From the NCBI GenBank assembly GCA_000507305.1, contig DF239016.1:124001-188000 (forward strand): 64,000 nt of DNA, given 5' to 3'. Below the pieces are notes generated by a model. It made no database searches and had not been told where the DNA came from. It worked only from the letters and a program-made list of their open reading frames with translations. A program made the translations under genes and the position numbers. This stretch comes from Breviolum minutum Mf 1.05b.01 (taxonomy: Eukaryota > Sar > Dinophyceae > Suessiales > Symbiodiniaceae). Positions 1 through 10,046 of this stretch are shown here, piece by piece; the stretch's first letter is position 1; the number at the start of each line of letters is the position of its first letter.

Positions 1-1
1 C

Positions 2-130
2 ACCATCACCGAAATTTGTGTACCTTACAAAAACCCAACAATCCGCCCTCCAGGTCCTTCCAATGAATCAGAGACGCCAGCAAGGAAGGGCTGGGGATGT
101 GGAAATTGGCTAGATAGATCCTATAGCTAG
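2..130 (+). CDS. coding-like partial exon at window edge
   Basis: An open frame runs in from the left edge and ends in TAG at 128-130. The peptide is polar and proline-rich (it contains NPTIRPPGPSNESETPARKG) and fits an exon end better than random AT-rich DNA. No family is recognised and no start is visible. Bases 131-320 hold nothing recognisable. Confidence 0.25.
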   Translation, partial: TITEICVPYKNPTIRPPGPSNESETPARKGWGCGNWLDRSYS

Positions 131-323
131 TAAGTCGGGGAAAAAAAACTATTTAGGGGCACTTATCAACATCTTATCAACCAACTTCGAGGGATTAAAT
201 ATAGTTAAAACCCAACTTATAAATAGTTACTGACTACCATTCTTGCCACCAAGTACTCCTTTCTGACTTGCCAAAAACCAGATCGCCTGTGACAACGGAT
301 TTACGATTGTTTGGTCGTGAGGG

Positions 324-741
324 ATGCATCGGTTTTCCAGGGTGGTACAAGCCTATCCATGCCTATCACACCAAAAATGGAACACAGCTGTTCGGCTGTT
401 CAAGGTTATGGCCAGCAAGCTGAACAACATCAGCTGGCAGGAACCTGGATCGAATGGATTGAAGATGAAAGATGAAACCTGGAGTGACCTACCAGGGCAG
501 ACTGATGGCCATCACTTCCATCCGGATGGAACACCATCAGAGCGGTGAAACACCACTTGAATCAACTCACGAAACGTTGGGAGAAGATGCTATAGTTCAA
601 TTAATTGAACCAAAAAATGCATGTCGAATATGGAGCCTGCATATAGTTCGGACAGAACGAGATGTTCTTTTGAAAAACCCATTAAGAATCAGGTATCCAT
701 TCTTTGAGTTTCCTCATGTCAGTATGTCAGTACGTGTATAG
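324..741 (+). CDS. coding-like segment spread over overlapping frames
   Basis: Two overlapping frames look protein-like. Frame 324-548 contains KLNNISWQEPGSNGLKMKDE. Frame 472-741 contains GEDAIVQLIEPKNACRIWSL and ends in TAG. They overlap by 77 bases in different phases, so this is either a frame-shifted decayed gene or exons with an unrecognised junction. No domain is recognised and the function is unknown. Confidence 0.35.
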
Positions 742-756
742 AATATTTACCTGGTT

Positions 757-999
757 TTGAGAGAGAATTTGCTAAGCATGTTTGGGACAATGTTGGATTT
801 TCAAACACTACTGCTTGAAACGCTGTCTCATCATTTTGCTGATAGGATACCTTCGGAACAAGAAAGAAACACACAGAACAGACCCATCTACGTTACAAGT
901 CTATCCCAGTTTAGTATCTTCTTTTTGCATGTCAAGGGTAACATACCTCGGTTGCATGGTGTTTTCATGGTTCATGTGGGCTGGATCTTGGGAAGATGA
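757..999 (+). CDS. weak hypothetical frame
   Basis: An 80-codon frame with a plausible hydrophilic stretch around HHFADRIPSEQERNTQNRP. It starts only with TTG, overlaps another open frame at 782-1153, and has no recognised motif. Chance is a fair alternative. Bases 1000-1530 hold no further supportable feature. Confidence 0.18.
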   Translation: MRENLLSMFGTMLDFQTLLLETLSHHFADRIPSEQERNTQNRPIYVTSLSQFSIFFLHVKGNIPRLHGVFMVHVGWILGR

Positions 1000-1532
1000 A
1001 ACTCACCATGTTGACGAGTTGTTTTTTTTGCAGTGGGTGTGGCTCACAGTGGTTACTGCATGTTTGTGTGCGTGTGTGTATCTTTCCCTCAAAACTAACA
1101 CCACTTGCAGGAAAGCTGGCTTAGATCAGTTTTTGAGGCAAAATGGTGATTGAATAAGCATTAAATTAGCCCTGATGAAGGCCTTTTATTCTTCTGAAGG
1201 GAGTGCCAAAGAATCATCCATTCAGCACCTTTTAAAAGATCCAGAGGCATGACTTCAGGTGGCGGTTTAATGATTACGTTTTCATGTGTTTTTAGCGGAA
1301 GATTCACCATGAAGACCAAGGAGTTGAAATGACGAACCCCGGACAAGATTGCCATTCTGTCACAAGACTTTTGTCAATGTAGGGTCAAGTTTTTCGGGAA
1401 CACCCAGCGATTGGCGTCAGGAATGTGAGCTTGGGACAGGAGCAGGAGATTCTGACTTCTGTCGAGTTTTGTTTTTGTTTCTTTTTTTGGGGGAAGAGGT
1501 CGTGAGGGCAGAGGTTTTAGCCAAATGCCTAT

Positions 1533-1633
1533 CTAGGTGGTGGTGTGTTCAAATATTTTTAATTTTCACCCCCACTTGGGGAAATGATCCAATTTGACTA
1601 ATATGTTTCAAATGGGTTGAAACCACCAACTAG
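1533..1633. mobile_element. family A element (A1)
   Basis: Full-length copy with ends CTAGGTGGTGG and CCACCAACTAG. It is flanked by the 4-bp direct repeat CTAT (1529-1532 and 1634-1637), as expected for a target-site duplication. It carries GT near the left end and AG at the right end. Confidence 0.8.
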
Positions 1634-2053
1634 CTATTATGCATATTTTGCATATTATGCTTGATTTGTTTGAGAAGGCGGGTCACTGCGACTTCCAAAA
1701 ATGTGAGCGATACAACAGCGGGCAAAAACATGTGTTTGTTTCAAGCTATTCAGTGCCTAAAATGGCAGTTCTACCTAAAGATATCCTGGGGAAGATTTGA
1801 TAATCAAGAGTTTCAGGTGACATATGTTTGGTTTGACTTGCAGGCTAATACTAATAAATACCTACACCTTGGTAGAACAGTAAAACGATTTTATACCCCT
1901 CAAAATTGTCAATGTTTGACACACGTTTGTTTTTCCAATTTTACTAAAACCATTGGGTACATTCATTTCATACCCCTCAAGATTCTCAAATTGTGCAGCG
2001 ACCAAAACCATGTTTTTCCGCTGCATATAGAGGATTACAGTACCAAGTTTTAC

Positions 2054-2115
2054 AGGATCCAGTCATGCACCAATCAGGATCCAGTCATGCACCAAGGATC
2101 CAGTCATGAACCAAT
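2054..2115. repeat. three-copy tandem repeat, about 20 bp unit
   Basis: Three head-to-tail copies beginning AGGATCCAGTCATG at 2054, 2076 and 2095, with spacers of slightly different length. Confidence 0.9.
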
Positions 2116-2147
2116 CAGGATTATAATGGAATGTCAAAAGAGTTTTT

Positions 2148-2271
2148 CTTGGTTTTGCTTACTAAGGTGTTTGTTTATTTGTTTTTAACCGGTGTGGTAA
2201 ATCGCACAATTTTCACCACCATTTGGTGAATATGTTTGGAACTTTTTAAAAGCATATCAAAGAAATCTAAG
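2148..2271. mobile_element. family J element (J1), degenerate
   Basis: Contains the J core TTTCACCACCATTTGG followed by ATATGTTTGGAACTTTTT and ends GAAATCTAAG. The left end is diverged. Confidence 0.55.
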
Positions 2272-2304
2272 TTTTGAACGTTCCTCACTTGAAGGACGAT
2301 TTCA

Positions 2305-2466
2305 ATGCCATTGCAACACGCTGGGTTAGATCTATCTCAGCTGGCTGGGTTGGTCGGACATGGTGGTGCTTTTGCCGGAGATGTTTTTCAAGGGACGTTA
2401 GAACCTTTAAGTCCATGGGTGTCCTTCAAACCTGAACCATATATTTTTGTGGGGGGAAGATTCTAG
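2305..2466 (+). CDS. short coding-like ORF, 53 codons
   Basis: ATG at 2305 follows an in-frame TGA at 2290, and the frame ends in TAG at 2464-2466. The peptide is well mixed and glycine-rich in its middle (LAGLVGHGGAFAGDVFQGTL) with a proline/tryptophan C-terminal part. It lies between elements J1 and F1. It could be a single exon or a chance frame. No family is recognised. Confidence 0.35.
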   Translation: MPLQHAGLDLSQLAGLVGHGGAFAGDVFQGTLEPLSPWVSFKPEPYIFVGGRF

Positions 2467-2495
2467 GAAAAATTACGAAAAAAGGCTTCTGAATA

Positions 2496-2597
2496 CTGTT
2501 GATGGAAGAAATCCTGAACCAGTTGAATATGGAGAATCTACCACTATTTACAGGGTTGTACCTATCTCAGGTGGTGCAGGATTTCTTCCATCAACAG
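2496..2597. mobile_element. family F element (F1)
   Basis: Arms CTGTTGATGGAAGAAATCCTG and its complement ending CATCAACAG. TA precedes the left end (2494-2495), but the right flank is AA. Confidence 0.75.
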
Positions 2598-2888
2598 AAT
2601 TACTCAGTTTGTGTATCAGGTGATTTCAGGTGATTTCAGGGTTTTAACGCCCAGCTGGCAGAACTCGAAGGAACTGTTTTATTTTTTGGGTGTTGAATAA
2701 TTCCTCTCCGCAAACAGACGGGAACAACGACATTCGAAGGAGTTCTTCGTAAACCTCCTTGCCTGGCAATTCTCGGTTGGTAACATTTTTGGGATGGTGA
2801 AAACGCGACCCCTTAAAAATGCCAGGTGAGCACTGATCCAGTCAGTCATGTAGTTATTTGGCGTGTGTATATATAGAAGGGGGGTTAT

Positions 2889-3131
2889 TTGCGATCATAT
2901 TGCTTGGTTGTACAGGGGTTTCGAAAAAGCCAATTCAATCAGTCCCCATCATCCAAATTAATGCAATGGAATGACACTGGTGGGTTTCGGTTGATTATTG
3001 CACACAACCTGATCGTTTGTGACGGGTCGCTTGGGCAGCTTTATTTTTTTCTTGTACTCTACCGCCCTTTGAAGCAAACAGCGAGTTTACTGCTGAAAAT
3101 AAGTCATTCCAACATTGATTTCATGGCATAG
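2889..3131 (+). CDS. weak hypothetical frame
   Basis: An 80-codon frame with a non-ATG start. The middle part (KLMQWNDTGGFRLIIAHNL) looks protein-like. No motif is recognised. It is followed directly by further coding-like frames at 3119-3392, so it may belong to the same exon cluster. Confidence 0.25.
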   Translation: MRSYCLVVQGFRKSQFNQSPSSKLMQWNDTGGFRLIIAHNLIVCDGSLGQLYFFLVLYRPLKQTASLLLKISHSNIDFMA

Positions 3132-3392
3132 TTTCAGAGGGTGTAAGTGTTTTGGGAATGATTCAAATTGCCAAAGCGCCGTGCCTGGCCAAGGCCATGA
3201 ATAGCTCACATTCGCGTCTCAGTCAGGTGGGCTTTGTATGATCTTACTCGACCCAAAGAGTTGTTGCTCATTTTAGAATATGGACTATCAAATTTTGGCC
3301 GTCCACAAATTGTAGTACCTGTAGCTACCGAACATGTGCTCAACGTTTCTTTTCCGGGTGTCAAATGGGTTTTTGCGAGAACCTCTTGGTAG
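3119..3392 (+). CDS. coding-like island, two overlapping frames
   Basis: Frame 3119-3241 contains MIQIAKAPCLAKAMNSSHS and reaches a CAG|GTGGGC sequence that could be a splice donor. Frame 3204-3392 is open from just after a TGA to TAG and contains PKELLLILEYGLSNFGRPQI. A third stretch, at about 3505-3570, reads GLKTCIPGIISIPDILGTFF in another phase. Amino-acid mixture and lack of stops suggest exon remnants. Phase changes mean that no single product can be assembled, and no domain is recognised. Confidence 0.4.
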
Positions 3393-3569
3393 CTAGAGTG
3401 TTGGGGAAAGAGTTATGATTGAGATCGGAATTATGACAGCGCTCCTATGAATGGGCATCCTGCATTTTTTTTACCAGAGAACCTCATGGGTTTTGTTTGA
3501 ACATGATGGCCTGAAGACCTGCATTCCTGGAATCATTTCGATTCCGGATATCTTAGGAACCTTTTTTCG

Positions 3570-3664
3570 AAACTAAAACATAGTCCCTGAGAAAGGTCTG
3601 GCCCCTGGCCTTAAAACATTTCATCTTCCAACCATTGATGTTCAGGGGCTTTGTTAGTTTAAGG
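3570..3664. mobile_element. family G element (G1), diverged
   Basis: Diverged arms AAACTAAAACATAGTCCC and TTTGTTAGTTTAAGG around the G core CATCTTCCAACCATTGATG. Confidence 0.5.
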
Positions 3665-3847
3665 CATGGTATTTTTTGGGGGGGGCCCGAAAAATATTGA
3701 GACATACCCATATTTGCTCTTACCTACCTACATTTACCAGCAATGTAAGCCCAACATAGGGTAAATACTCCGGTTTGATGGGGTAGTTAGGAAAAGATAT
3801 TGAGACAAACCCTCAAATCCATCGCATCTTCCCTCTCCAAGTGACAG

Positions 3848-3965
3848 GTGCAGCGAGAACGCGCCGAACGCGCCGGTCGAGCACGAAAATTACAAGCAAC
3901 AGGTGCCACAGGGCCGGTGGCTAGCTGGTGGCTACAAGATGAGTCCCCGTCACTAGTGCTAAATG
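3848..3965 (+). CDS. exon-like GC-rich segment
   Basis: Preceded by GTGACAG and reading VQRERAERAGRARKLQATG before an ACAG|GTGCC donor-like sequence, with the frame staying open into family B element B1. The composition is richer in GC than the surroundings. A basic helical peptide is possible. No family is recognised. Confidence 0.35.
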
Positions 3966-3972
3966 GGCCCCC

Positions 3973-4130
3973 ACTTGGAGGATCATCCCATCTAATAAAG
4001 GGTTAACAACCATGGTGATCGTAAGTCCCCTAAATAAAGTAGGGTTATTCCCCTTCCAAATTCGGCGTTTCATGGCTTATAAATGGGGGTGATCCTAACC
4101 ACTTACGAATCCTGGGATGATCCTCCGAGT
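3973..4130. mobile_element. family B element (B1)
   Basis: Left arm CTTGGAGGATCATCCCA pairs with right arm GGGATGATCCTCCGAG. Inner arms carry the typical CATGGT..AGTCCCCTAAA and GGCTTATAAATGGGGGTGATCC segments. Confidence 0.85.
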
Positions 4131-4936
4131 CGGGTTATAACCCAAATTACTCATGAATGGTTTTTGCAGTACCGAACCGGATTTACCCCAAGTTCTGACA
4201 TCCTAGCCTTCCAGGTTGTGTCGTAGATAAATTTTCGAATTTCTCCAGCGGCCGCCACTGGGGCCCCTTCCCATCAGCTTCCCATACCATTCCCATGTTT
4301 CAAGGGATTCTCTTGGGATCATTGGCTTACATCTAGGTTGGTGAAATATCATCAAACTTCGAACATAGACCCAGCTGTTCAATAGAGCTGGTTTGTTTAC
4401 GTGCACAATTGGATAGTTTCAGTTTTGTGCTGGTGTAAGTAAATAGCAAGCGCCAGCCCATGGGTCATGGATCTGGGATACCACTCATTGATTTGGTTTG
4501 ATAAACAGCTCGCCCCAAAAAAGGATCCCAGAACCCAAAGGATTTTTTTTTGCTTCCCCAACCACCATTTTTAAAGGGCAAACTGTTTGTTTTCGAAGTG
4601 TAAGCACTGGATTTTGTGCACGAAAGAATGTCCCGAAGATTCGATTCGAGGCTTGGAACAAGGTATTGTTATTGTTCTTTTTTGAAGATTGTTTTTTGGG
4701 TATAAATAATCCAGTAGTCCATATTAAGGGTTTGATTTGGCAAAGGTAGGGTAGGTGATACACTGCGACCTGGACAAGGCATGTCCGTTCAAACGTTGTT
4801 TTTGTTGCTATTATATATTCATACATATATTACATCATACATCCATGCTGGGGTGCAATTATCATATTTGGCACCCGAACTGAGGCAATACACCTGATAT
4901 GTTTGTATGATTTGCTTCCTGCCAGCATAGGGAAAA
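4131..4936. other. stretch without a supportable gene
   Basis: Open frames occur on both strands (minus 4203-4406, plus 4498-4749, minus 4485-4826). None shows a motif, and opposite-strand frames look equally plausible. Nothing here is called as a gene. Confidence 0.5.
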
Positions 4937-5075
4937 TGGTGGTACCCTTGGGATGGTACCCTTAAAAATCCACCTCATATACACCTTGTATAGTGGTAAT
5001 AGTGGGTATTTATTGGGTATATCACCATTTTAAGGGCTCAACAGTGGGGGGCTCCTTGGGGGGTACAGTAATCCC
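4937..5075. repeat. family T palindromic repeat (T1)
   Basis: Shares GGTACCCTTA / GGTATTTATTGGG / GGGGTACAGT segments with the copy at 34567-34720. The arms are imperfectly complementary. Confidence 0.45.
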
Positions 5076-5107
5076 TATGATGCCAGGAGTAGGATGATCA
5101 AGACCAT

Positions 5108-5443
5108 ATGCTACCACCATTCGCCACACCCGTGACCAGAATTGTGATCCTTTCATATCCTTTCGACAAAATCCATCAGAGTTTTTGCACCCCCAAAAAA
5201 AACGATGAAACACCCGAACCCGCGGGCAGAAACAAAAACACCAATTTACTCAATGAAAAAATGGTGTGTGTATATATCTACAAACTTACCCTAAACTACC
5301 CCAGTTTCGGTAGTCCATTGAGTGTTTTGAGCAATGAATTCAGAAATCCTCGTTTCGGATCCCCAAACTGCCAAACAGCTCACCCAAACGCACGCGCCGA
5401 GGTGGATTTCAGATTTCCAGCAATGCCTGGGGTACCCAACTAG
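5108..5443 (+). CDS. hypothetical ORF, 111 codons
   Basis: Starts with ATG and ends in TAG. The peptide is polar with a charged stretch (PKKNDETPEPAGRNKN) and no membrane segment. A 63-codon minus frame overlaps the first third. Length alone is not significant in a window of this size. No family is recognised. Confidence 0.25.
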   Translation: MLPPFATPVTRIVILSYPFDKIHQSFCTPKKNDETPEPAGRNKNTNLLNEKMVCVYIYKLTLNYPSFGSPLSVLSNEFRNPRFGSPNCQTAHPNARAEVDFRFPAMPGVPN

Positions 5444-5511
5444 TGGTGCACCTGGATCTATGTGTATACCTACGTAGCCAAATGAGCAAGATGAACAGCT
5501 GACTTCTTTGG

Positions 5512-5987
5512 GTGTTTTTTAGGGGGTGGATGACATGCTACCCAGTTATCAAAAGACCGGTAAAACGTAGAAAAGAATCATGTTTTTGTTTTGCAACTTT
5601 GGTTGAATTTAATTGGGGTAAAACGGGTCCTAAACGAGTGCCAGGCGGGATTGCATGGTTCATGTCACTTGAGGATTGTGTTGCTGCTCATATTTGGTTT
5701 GATTTGACGGATTTGATGGATTTACATCTCCCTCCCTTGGCAGGTTATCCCCCCTTCTAGCCCGAACAGCCTTTTTGAGTGGTGTCGGGTTTGAACAAAG
5801 GTGCTCAACTTTTGGTTCTGCAACTTGCCCAGGATCTTTAATAGGCGTATTACTAACGCTGAACTTACTAATGTACTCGTTGCGATCACTCATATACCAA
5901 TGGGAATGTTTGTTTGACGGCCCTTTTAAGGGGTACCTGGATTTGTTTGTAACGGGCCCATATTTTTCCACAATGCCGAAATCGTGA
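5512..5987 (+). CDS. coding-like region in two frames, possible exons
   Basis: Frame 5512-5760 contains GKTGPKRVPGGIAWFMSLED. Frame about 5742-5987 (stop TGA) contains a likely membrane-like stretch, SLIGVLLTLNLLMYSLRSL, followed by WECLFDGPFKGYLDLF. The second begins just after a pyrimidine-rich CTCCCTCCCTTGGCAG, which looks like a splice acceptor. A 132-codon minus frame overlaps. No domain is recognised. Confidence 0.35.
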
Positions 5988-6076
5988 ATGATAAGTTGGG
6001 TTGTCCGACTTCCCAGTAAAAAAAGTGGCTTAAGTGAAGGTTTACAGGAATCCCCCATCCTAAAGATGTAGTAATA

Positions 6077-6174
6077 CTAGGTGGTGGTTTCAAATATTGT
6101 TTATTTTCACCCCTATTTGGGGAAGATTTCCAATTTGACTAATATTTTTCAAATGGGTTGAAACCACCACGTAG
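6077..6174. mobile_element. family A element (A2)
   Basis: CTAGGTGGTGGTTTCAAA to TTGAAACCACCACGTAG. Flanks match in only 3 of 4 positions, so no clear duplication. Confidence 0.8.
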
Positions 6175-6235
6175 TATAATCTTGGAGTTGACTGTTATTG
6201 GGAAGGGATGGGAAGGGGACCAACACAAGTTACAA

Positions 6236-6330
6236 GTCCCTAAGACTCCAGGCCCCTTCTTAGAGTAGGATTGATGGTCGAAAGATCCCATCTCCAGATT
6301 ATAGGGCTAAACCTGGATCTAATTAGGGAG
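6236..6330. repeat. family M repeat (M1)
   Basis: CTAAGACTCCAGGCCCCTTC with GATTGATGGTCGAAAGATCCC and a diverged CTGGATCTAATTAGGG end. Confidence 0.6.
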
Positions 6331-6545
6331 TAGTAAATCTTGTCATTGTTTAATGTCTGTTTTTTTTTGGGCCCCGTATAAAATGGGTTGCCCCTCCAGC
6401 AGCAACTACGTAGGAAGTTACGAACAGATTCACGTCACAGGTTTTCCCTGCAAGTGAAGCTGGTCGGCAACTAAGGAGCTGGAGAAGAAATCCACGAATG
6501 CCAGCCCGGATTCATTGGTACCCCTAGGCGCTTTTTTTCGGGATT

Positions 6546-6737
6546 TTGTTGGGAGAGACACTGGAGATAGATTTGGGTTGGAAAGATTATTGGTTTATGA
6601 TCAGTGTTGGATGTGAAATGGATTTCAATGCTCCTGGTGGATTTTTGTTCAGTCTCCAAATTCGAAATGACCTTCAGAATATGTTCATATCGGTTTCAGA
6701 ATGGTGTGAAAACGCCATTTGTTTTTCCTCGGCCTAA
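6546..6737 (+). CDS. weak hypothetical frame, 63 codons
   Basis: Non-ATG start. The peptide includes WFMISVGCEMDFNAPGGFLF and ISVSEWCENAICF. A second frame (6604-6891) overlaps in another phase. No motif. Exon remnant or chance. Confidence 0.22.
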   Translation: MLGETLEIDLGWKDYWFMISVGCEMDFNAPGGFLFSLQIRNDLQNMFISVSEWCENAICFSSA

Positions 6738-6921
6738 GGGGTTTCATGTTTGGAGATGGTTTTTGTTGGTGTTTCCAAAAAGGCGGGAATTCGATGGGTT
6801 CAACCTAGTAGGTCCGGTGGTTGTTTTCAAGGGAGACACCCAAGGCCACCCGAGGCCACCGGAAAGAAGTCAACATTTGAAACACAAATGAGCAAGCCTC
6901 CCTGACAGGAAACGAGTATAT

Positions 6922-7026
6922 GGGGGTTTCCTAAAATGGTGGTACCCCCATTTCACACCCCAAAATGATCATTTTTAGCAGGGAAAACCGCATGCTTGTT
7001 GGGTACCACCATTTTAGGAAACACCA
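6922..7026. mobile_element. family E element (E1)
   Basis: Arms GGGGGTTTCCTAAAATGGTG and its complement ending GGAAACACCA. Flanked by ATAT on both sides (6918-6921 and 7027-7030). Confidence 0.9.
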
Positions 7027-7420
7027 ATATATTCAAATTCCATCCATCTTCCGAACTGTTAGTTTTAGGGAGGGTAAGCCCTATTATTCATTAAACAAAC
7101 AATGCGTTTCTCCTTGTCCAACATTGAAACAATGATCCATCTACACTTTTAGAGAAGTTGCATGACCTTTGATGTATAGGGTGAAAATTTGATGAAAGCT
7201 TTTGGAATTTTCATGATGCGTTCCAAACTACATGTTGACAATGCGCATCATCATCCAAATAAAATTAGATCTAATACACCATAAATTGGGGCATGCCTAA
7301 ACCTTGTTTCAAAGTTGGAAAATAGTCGTCACTTTTTTGCGCAAGGGCCCTTGAAATTAGCCTTCATGTTATCCACTGGTTTTCCTAAACCATAAATGAT
7401 GTTGTGAAGACTTGGTTTGA

Positions 7421-7546
7421 CCCCCACCAATTGAGCCAGAGCCACGGCAATCGCCAGGTGCTTTGATCATTGTTCTTTTGATGCTTCTGGAGCCGCAGCC
7501 AAGAGCAACGGAAATTGCCGGTTTTTTGCTTGCTGCGGTTTGTTGA
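7421..7546 (+). CDS. coding-like frame without start codon
   Basis: Reads PPPIEPEPRQSPGALIIVLL then a hydrophobic, Ala-rich tail up to TGA. Other phases also look protein-like over part of the stretch, so frame assignment is uncertain. Bases 7031-7420 hold nothing recognisable beyond a GTTAGTTTTAGGGAGGG family G end fragment near 7060. Confidence 0.28.
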   Translation, partial: PPPIEPEPRQSPGALIIVLLMLLEPQPRATEIAGFLLAAVC

Positions 7547-7659
7547 TGAAAAAGGTTCCACCCATCCGAGCGAGTTGTAAATGAAAAAGACCTGTCAAGT
7601 TGTGGTTGGATTCAGTTTCAGCGGGTAAAGAATTTCACATCAGTAGGGATGGGTTTGTT

Positions 7660-7765
7660 TTTCTCCTGTGATGTTTTTTTGGGGATTCTACCATGGTAAA
7701 TCATCTGAAAAAAAACACCACTTGGGAGGATAGTGTTGGAAACATGTTCAAGCATTTTTCACGTG
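7660..7765. repeat. family J fragment
   Basis: GATTCTACCATGGTAAATCATC and CACCACTTGGGAGGATA followed by TGTTCAAGCATTTTTC resemble the J core. Both ends are lost. The 81-codon frame at 7693-7938 largely derives from it. Confidence 0.45.
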
Positions 7766-8182
7766 TCTATTTTGTTTTACACAAAGGGTTACCCTTTAAA
7801 GTCTACAACAGAGGTATTGTAGCCCTCCGTATTCATCAACAAGTCTCTAATGAGATTGAATTTTATAGTTTGTTTGTAGTTCAGATCCTCCTTGTGTGCC
7901 TTGGAAAGTGGTCTTTTAAACTGCACCCAGCTATGTAAGGATTACAAATAATTTTCATGTAAGGATTATTAAGATAAACCACTGCAAGAACCCTGATAAT
8001 AAACCACATGGTGCTTGCTAGGAGTGTGGGACTACACTGATCCAATCTATTCTAGATGCTGACTCTTGATTCTTAAGGACAACATGGACAATAACATAGC
8101 AGATCTTGGGTAGTCTGTTAGCCCCACTAGCCCTTGCAGCCGCATCGTGTAGCTTCACGTACCCTGTTATTGTTTAGCTCCA

Positions 8183-8585
8183 ATGGCCTCTCTCAGTGCT
8201 CCACAACAACCACCTATGATTGCGTTTGAAGGTTGGTTGGTCACTTTTGGCCACGTTGGGCAGGCATATGCTGCTGGAATAACTGGCATCGAGGAAATTC
8301 GAAAATTCTCATGACGAAAGGGGTTATTTGGCCTTCGCATGTCAGCTCACCAAAGCTACATCTACGTTCAACTCTGGTGGTATATCTGGAGCTACTACAA
8401 TGGTAACTTCTTCGCCTTCAACTGAAAACGACTCTGAGGAATGTGAGAATAGCAAACTTGATGCTTCTATGGTCATTGATCGCAGTCATCCTTCTATTTG
8501 TGTTCCTGTTGTTGCTGCCAATTCAAACTGCCAAAGCCGGATGAACTGGGTGGTCATGAGACAAGACTTGTTGCAACCCTTTTGA
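8183..8585 (+). CDS. frame-broken coding segment, about 134 codons
   Basis: Frame one starts at ATG 8183 (MASLSAPQQPPMIAFEGWLV) and ends in TGA at 8312. Frame two is open from before this stop, reads HDERGYLAFACQLTKATSTF, then a Ser/Thr/Asp/Glu-rich stretch and a C-terminal RMNWVVMRQDLLQPF before TGA. The two parts join smoothly if one base is gained or lost near 8310, which suggests a decayed gene or a sequence error. The product would be soluble, with a disordered polar middle. No family is recognised. Confidence 0.45.
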
Positions 8586-8778
8586 GTTGTGTAGGGTTCA
8601 AAATTGTAAGTTAGTAAAAGTTAAACCTTTAGCATGGGACCTAAGTTTTCCATAACCCGATATTTACCTACATCAGAAAAGAAAGGCCACATGGACAAGG
8701 GGGCAAGATGACTTGGTAAATATTCCCGTCCCATCGGGCATTTGGGTAAAGGAGAAAGCAATCTGTTTTTGTGGCCTT

Positions 8779-8865
8779 ACTTGGAGGATCATCCCATTTA
8801 GTAAGTGGTTAATAACGGTGCCTGGCAAGTCCCCTAACTGGGGTTGTTCCCCTTCCAAATGGTAA
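8779..8865. mobile_element. family B element, left half (B2)
   Basis: TACTTGGAGGATCATCCCA followed by AGTCCCCTAACTGGGGTTG. The complementary right half is missing. Confidence 0.7.
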
Positions 8866-9448
8866 GGATTCTCGTCAGTAAAGGTGGGATTTTCCCATCC
8901 CCTACTATTCAGTAAAGAGTCGGGTTGATCGACGTAACACTTCGGAGTCAACTTGCCACCTTTCTTGTCGTCAATTTTTCACTTGTAATTCCGACTTCGG
9001 GGGAGCATGTTTTGTGTAATCGAATGGGGATCCAATTAGGTCCGTTTCGTTTTTTTAATACTTGAGATTTGGTGGTTTGGTCTTTTTTGGGTCTTGCCTT
9101 TAGAAAAATGGTGAGCCAGTTCGTAGATTCTCAGGTCTTTTTAAACACCACTGGATTGAATGCTAGAATTTCGACTGGACTATTCAAATTTAGAAGGAAA
9201 CATCATTGCAGATGAAAGACAGAGGGTTTGCTATACAAGTTCCTATTTTGGTGGTTTTAAACATGACCATTATACTGGTTAAAATGATAGTAATGCATCT
9301 GATAGTTTAGCAAACCCCTTATGAATTTGCGATGTATCTGGTGCAGTGACTTGGATTCACCGTACCCAATTTAATTGGAGGGGCCAGTTATTTCCCTATA
9401 AAAAGTGAGGAGTTGCTACTGTTTTGAGCTCAGAGCATTTAAGTTGAA

Positions 9449-9895
9449 TCAAATGTATACAAGGTAGTTTATGTCATGGCAACCTCCAACAAAAAGGTGA
9501 ACATGGTGTGAATAAGAGAGCAGCAGTTTCTGAGACATGAAGTTTTTGAGTTTTTCGATCCATTCCAAGTCAAAATAACCAACTTGAACAGTTTTTTTTG
9601 GAGCTAAACGAACTACCCCAAAATCCATGTAACTCGAGCTTAAATTCTTGGTGTGAATGACCCACCAACCCCAAGTTTCCGGCCGTTCCACGTTTGACAA
9701 AACAACGTAAGACATGTTGATGCAGGACTCTGGGAAGTCGCTGGAATTTTCGATGCCGCAGCTCCGCTGAGAAGTCAGTGATGTGGGACTGGTTTCCCTT
9801 CCAAAAATGGCTTGAAGATTTGGGGGGCCTAGTGATTTTTTTTCATTTACCCAAATAGAGTGTACCTTGTTATGGGTCCGTGTTTCCTCCTGCAA
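9449..9895 (-). CDS. hypothetical ORF, 148 codons, minus strand
   Basis: Longest unexplained minus-strand frame outside repeats. The peptide is well mixed (RPETWGWWVIHTKNLSSSYM and KTVQVGYFDLEWIEKLKNFM), without signal peptide, membrane segment or recognised motif. The plus strand has frequent stops here. By rough stop-codon statistics one or two frames of this length are expected by chance in 64 kb of AT-rich DNA, so length is weak support. Confidence 0.3.
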   Translation of the reverse strand: MQEETRTHNKVHSIWVNEKKSLGPPNLQAIFGRETSPTSLTSQRSCGIENSSDFPESCINMSYVVLSNVERPETWGWWVIHTKNLSSSYMDFGVVRLAPKKTVQVGYFDLEWIEKLKNFMSQKLLLSYSHHVHLFVGGCHDINYLVYI

Positions 9896-9945
9896 TTTTG
9901 TCCATGACAGATATGGGAAAAGGCAGCACCATTTAGCATACCCTC

Positions 9946-10046
9946 ACCTTCCAGCTCCCTAGATATTTGGAACCAGTGGTCTAGTTACCTGATATATTGG
10001 CAACTTGGAGCTTGGTTCCAAACATATAGGGAACTGGAAGATCAGG
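9946..10046. repeat. family S palindrome (S1)
   Basis: CTTCCAGCTCCCTAGATATTTGG pairs with CAAACATATAGGGAACTGGAAG. The same unit recurs at 62447-62547. Confidence 0.7.

Noticed and set aside
1661-2188. 175-codon plus-strand open frame
   Set aside because: AT-rich, includes the three-copy tandem repeat and part of J1, and shows no motif. About one frame of this size is expected by chance in a window this long.
5660-6058. 132-codon minus-strand frame
   Set aside because: Opposite to the better plus-strand frames at 5512-5987 and without motif.
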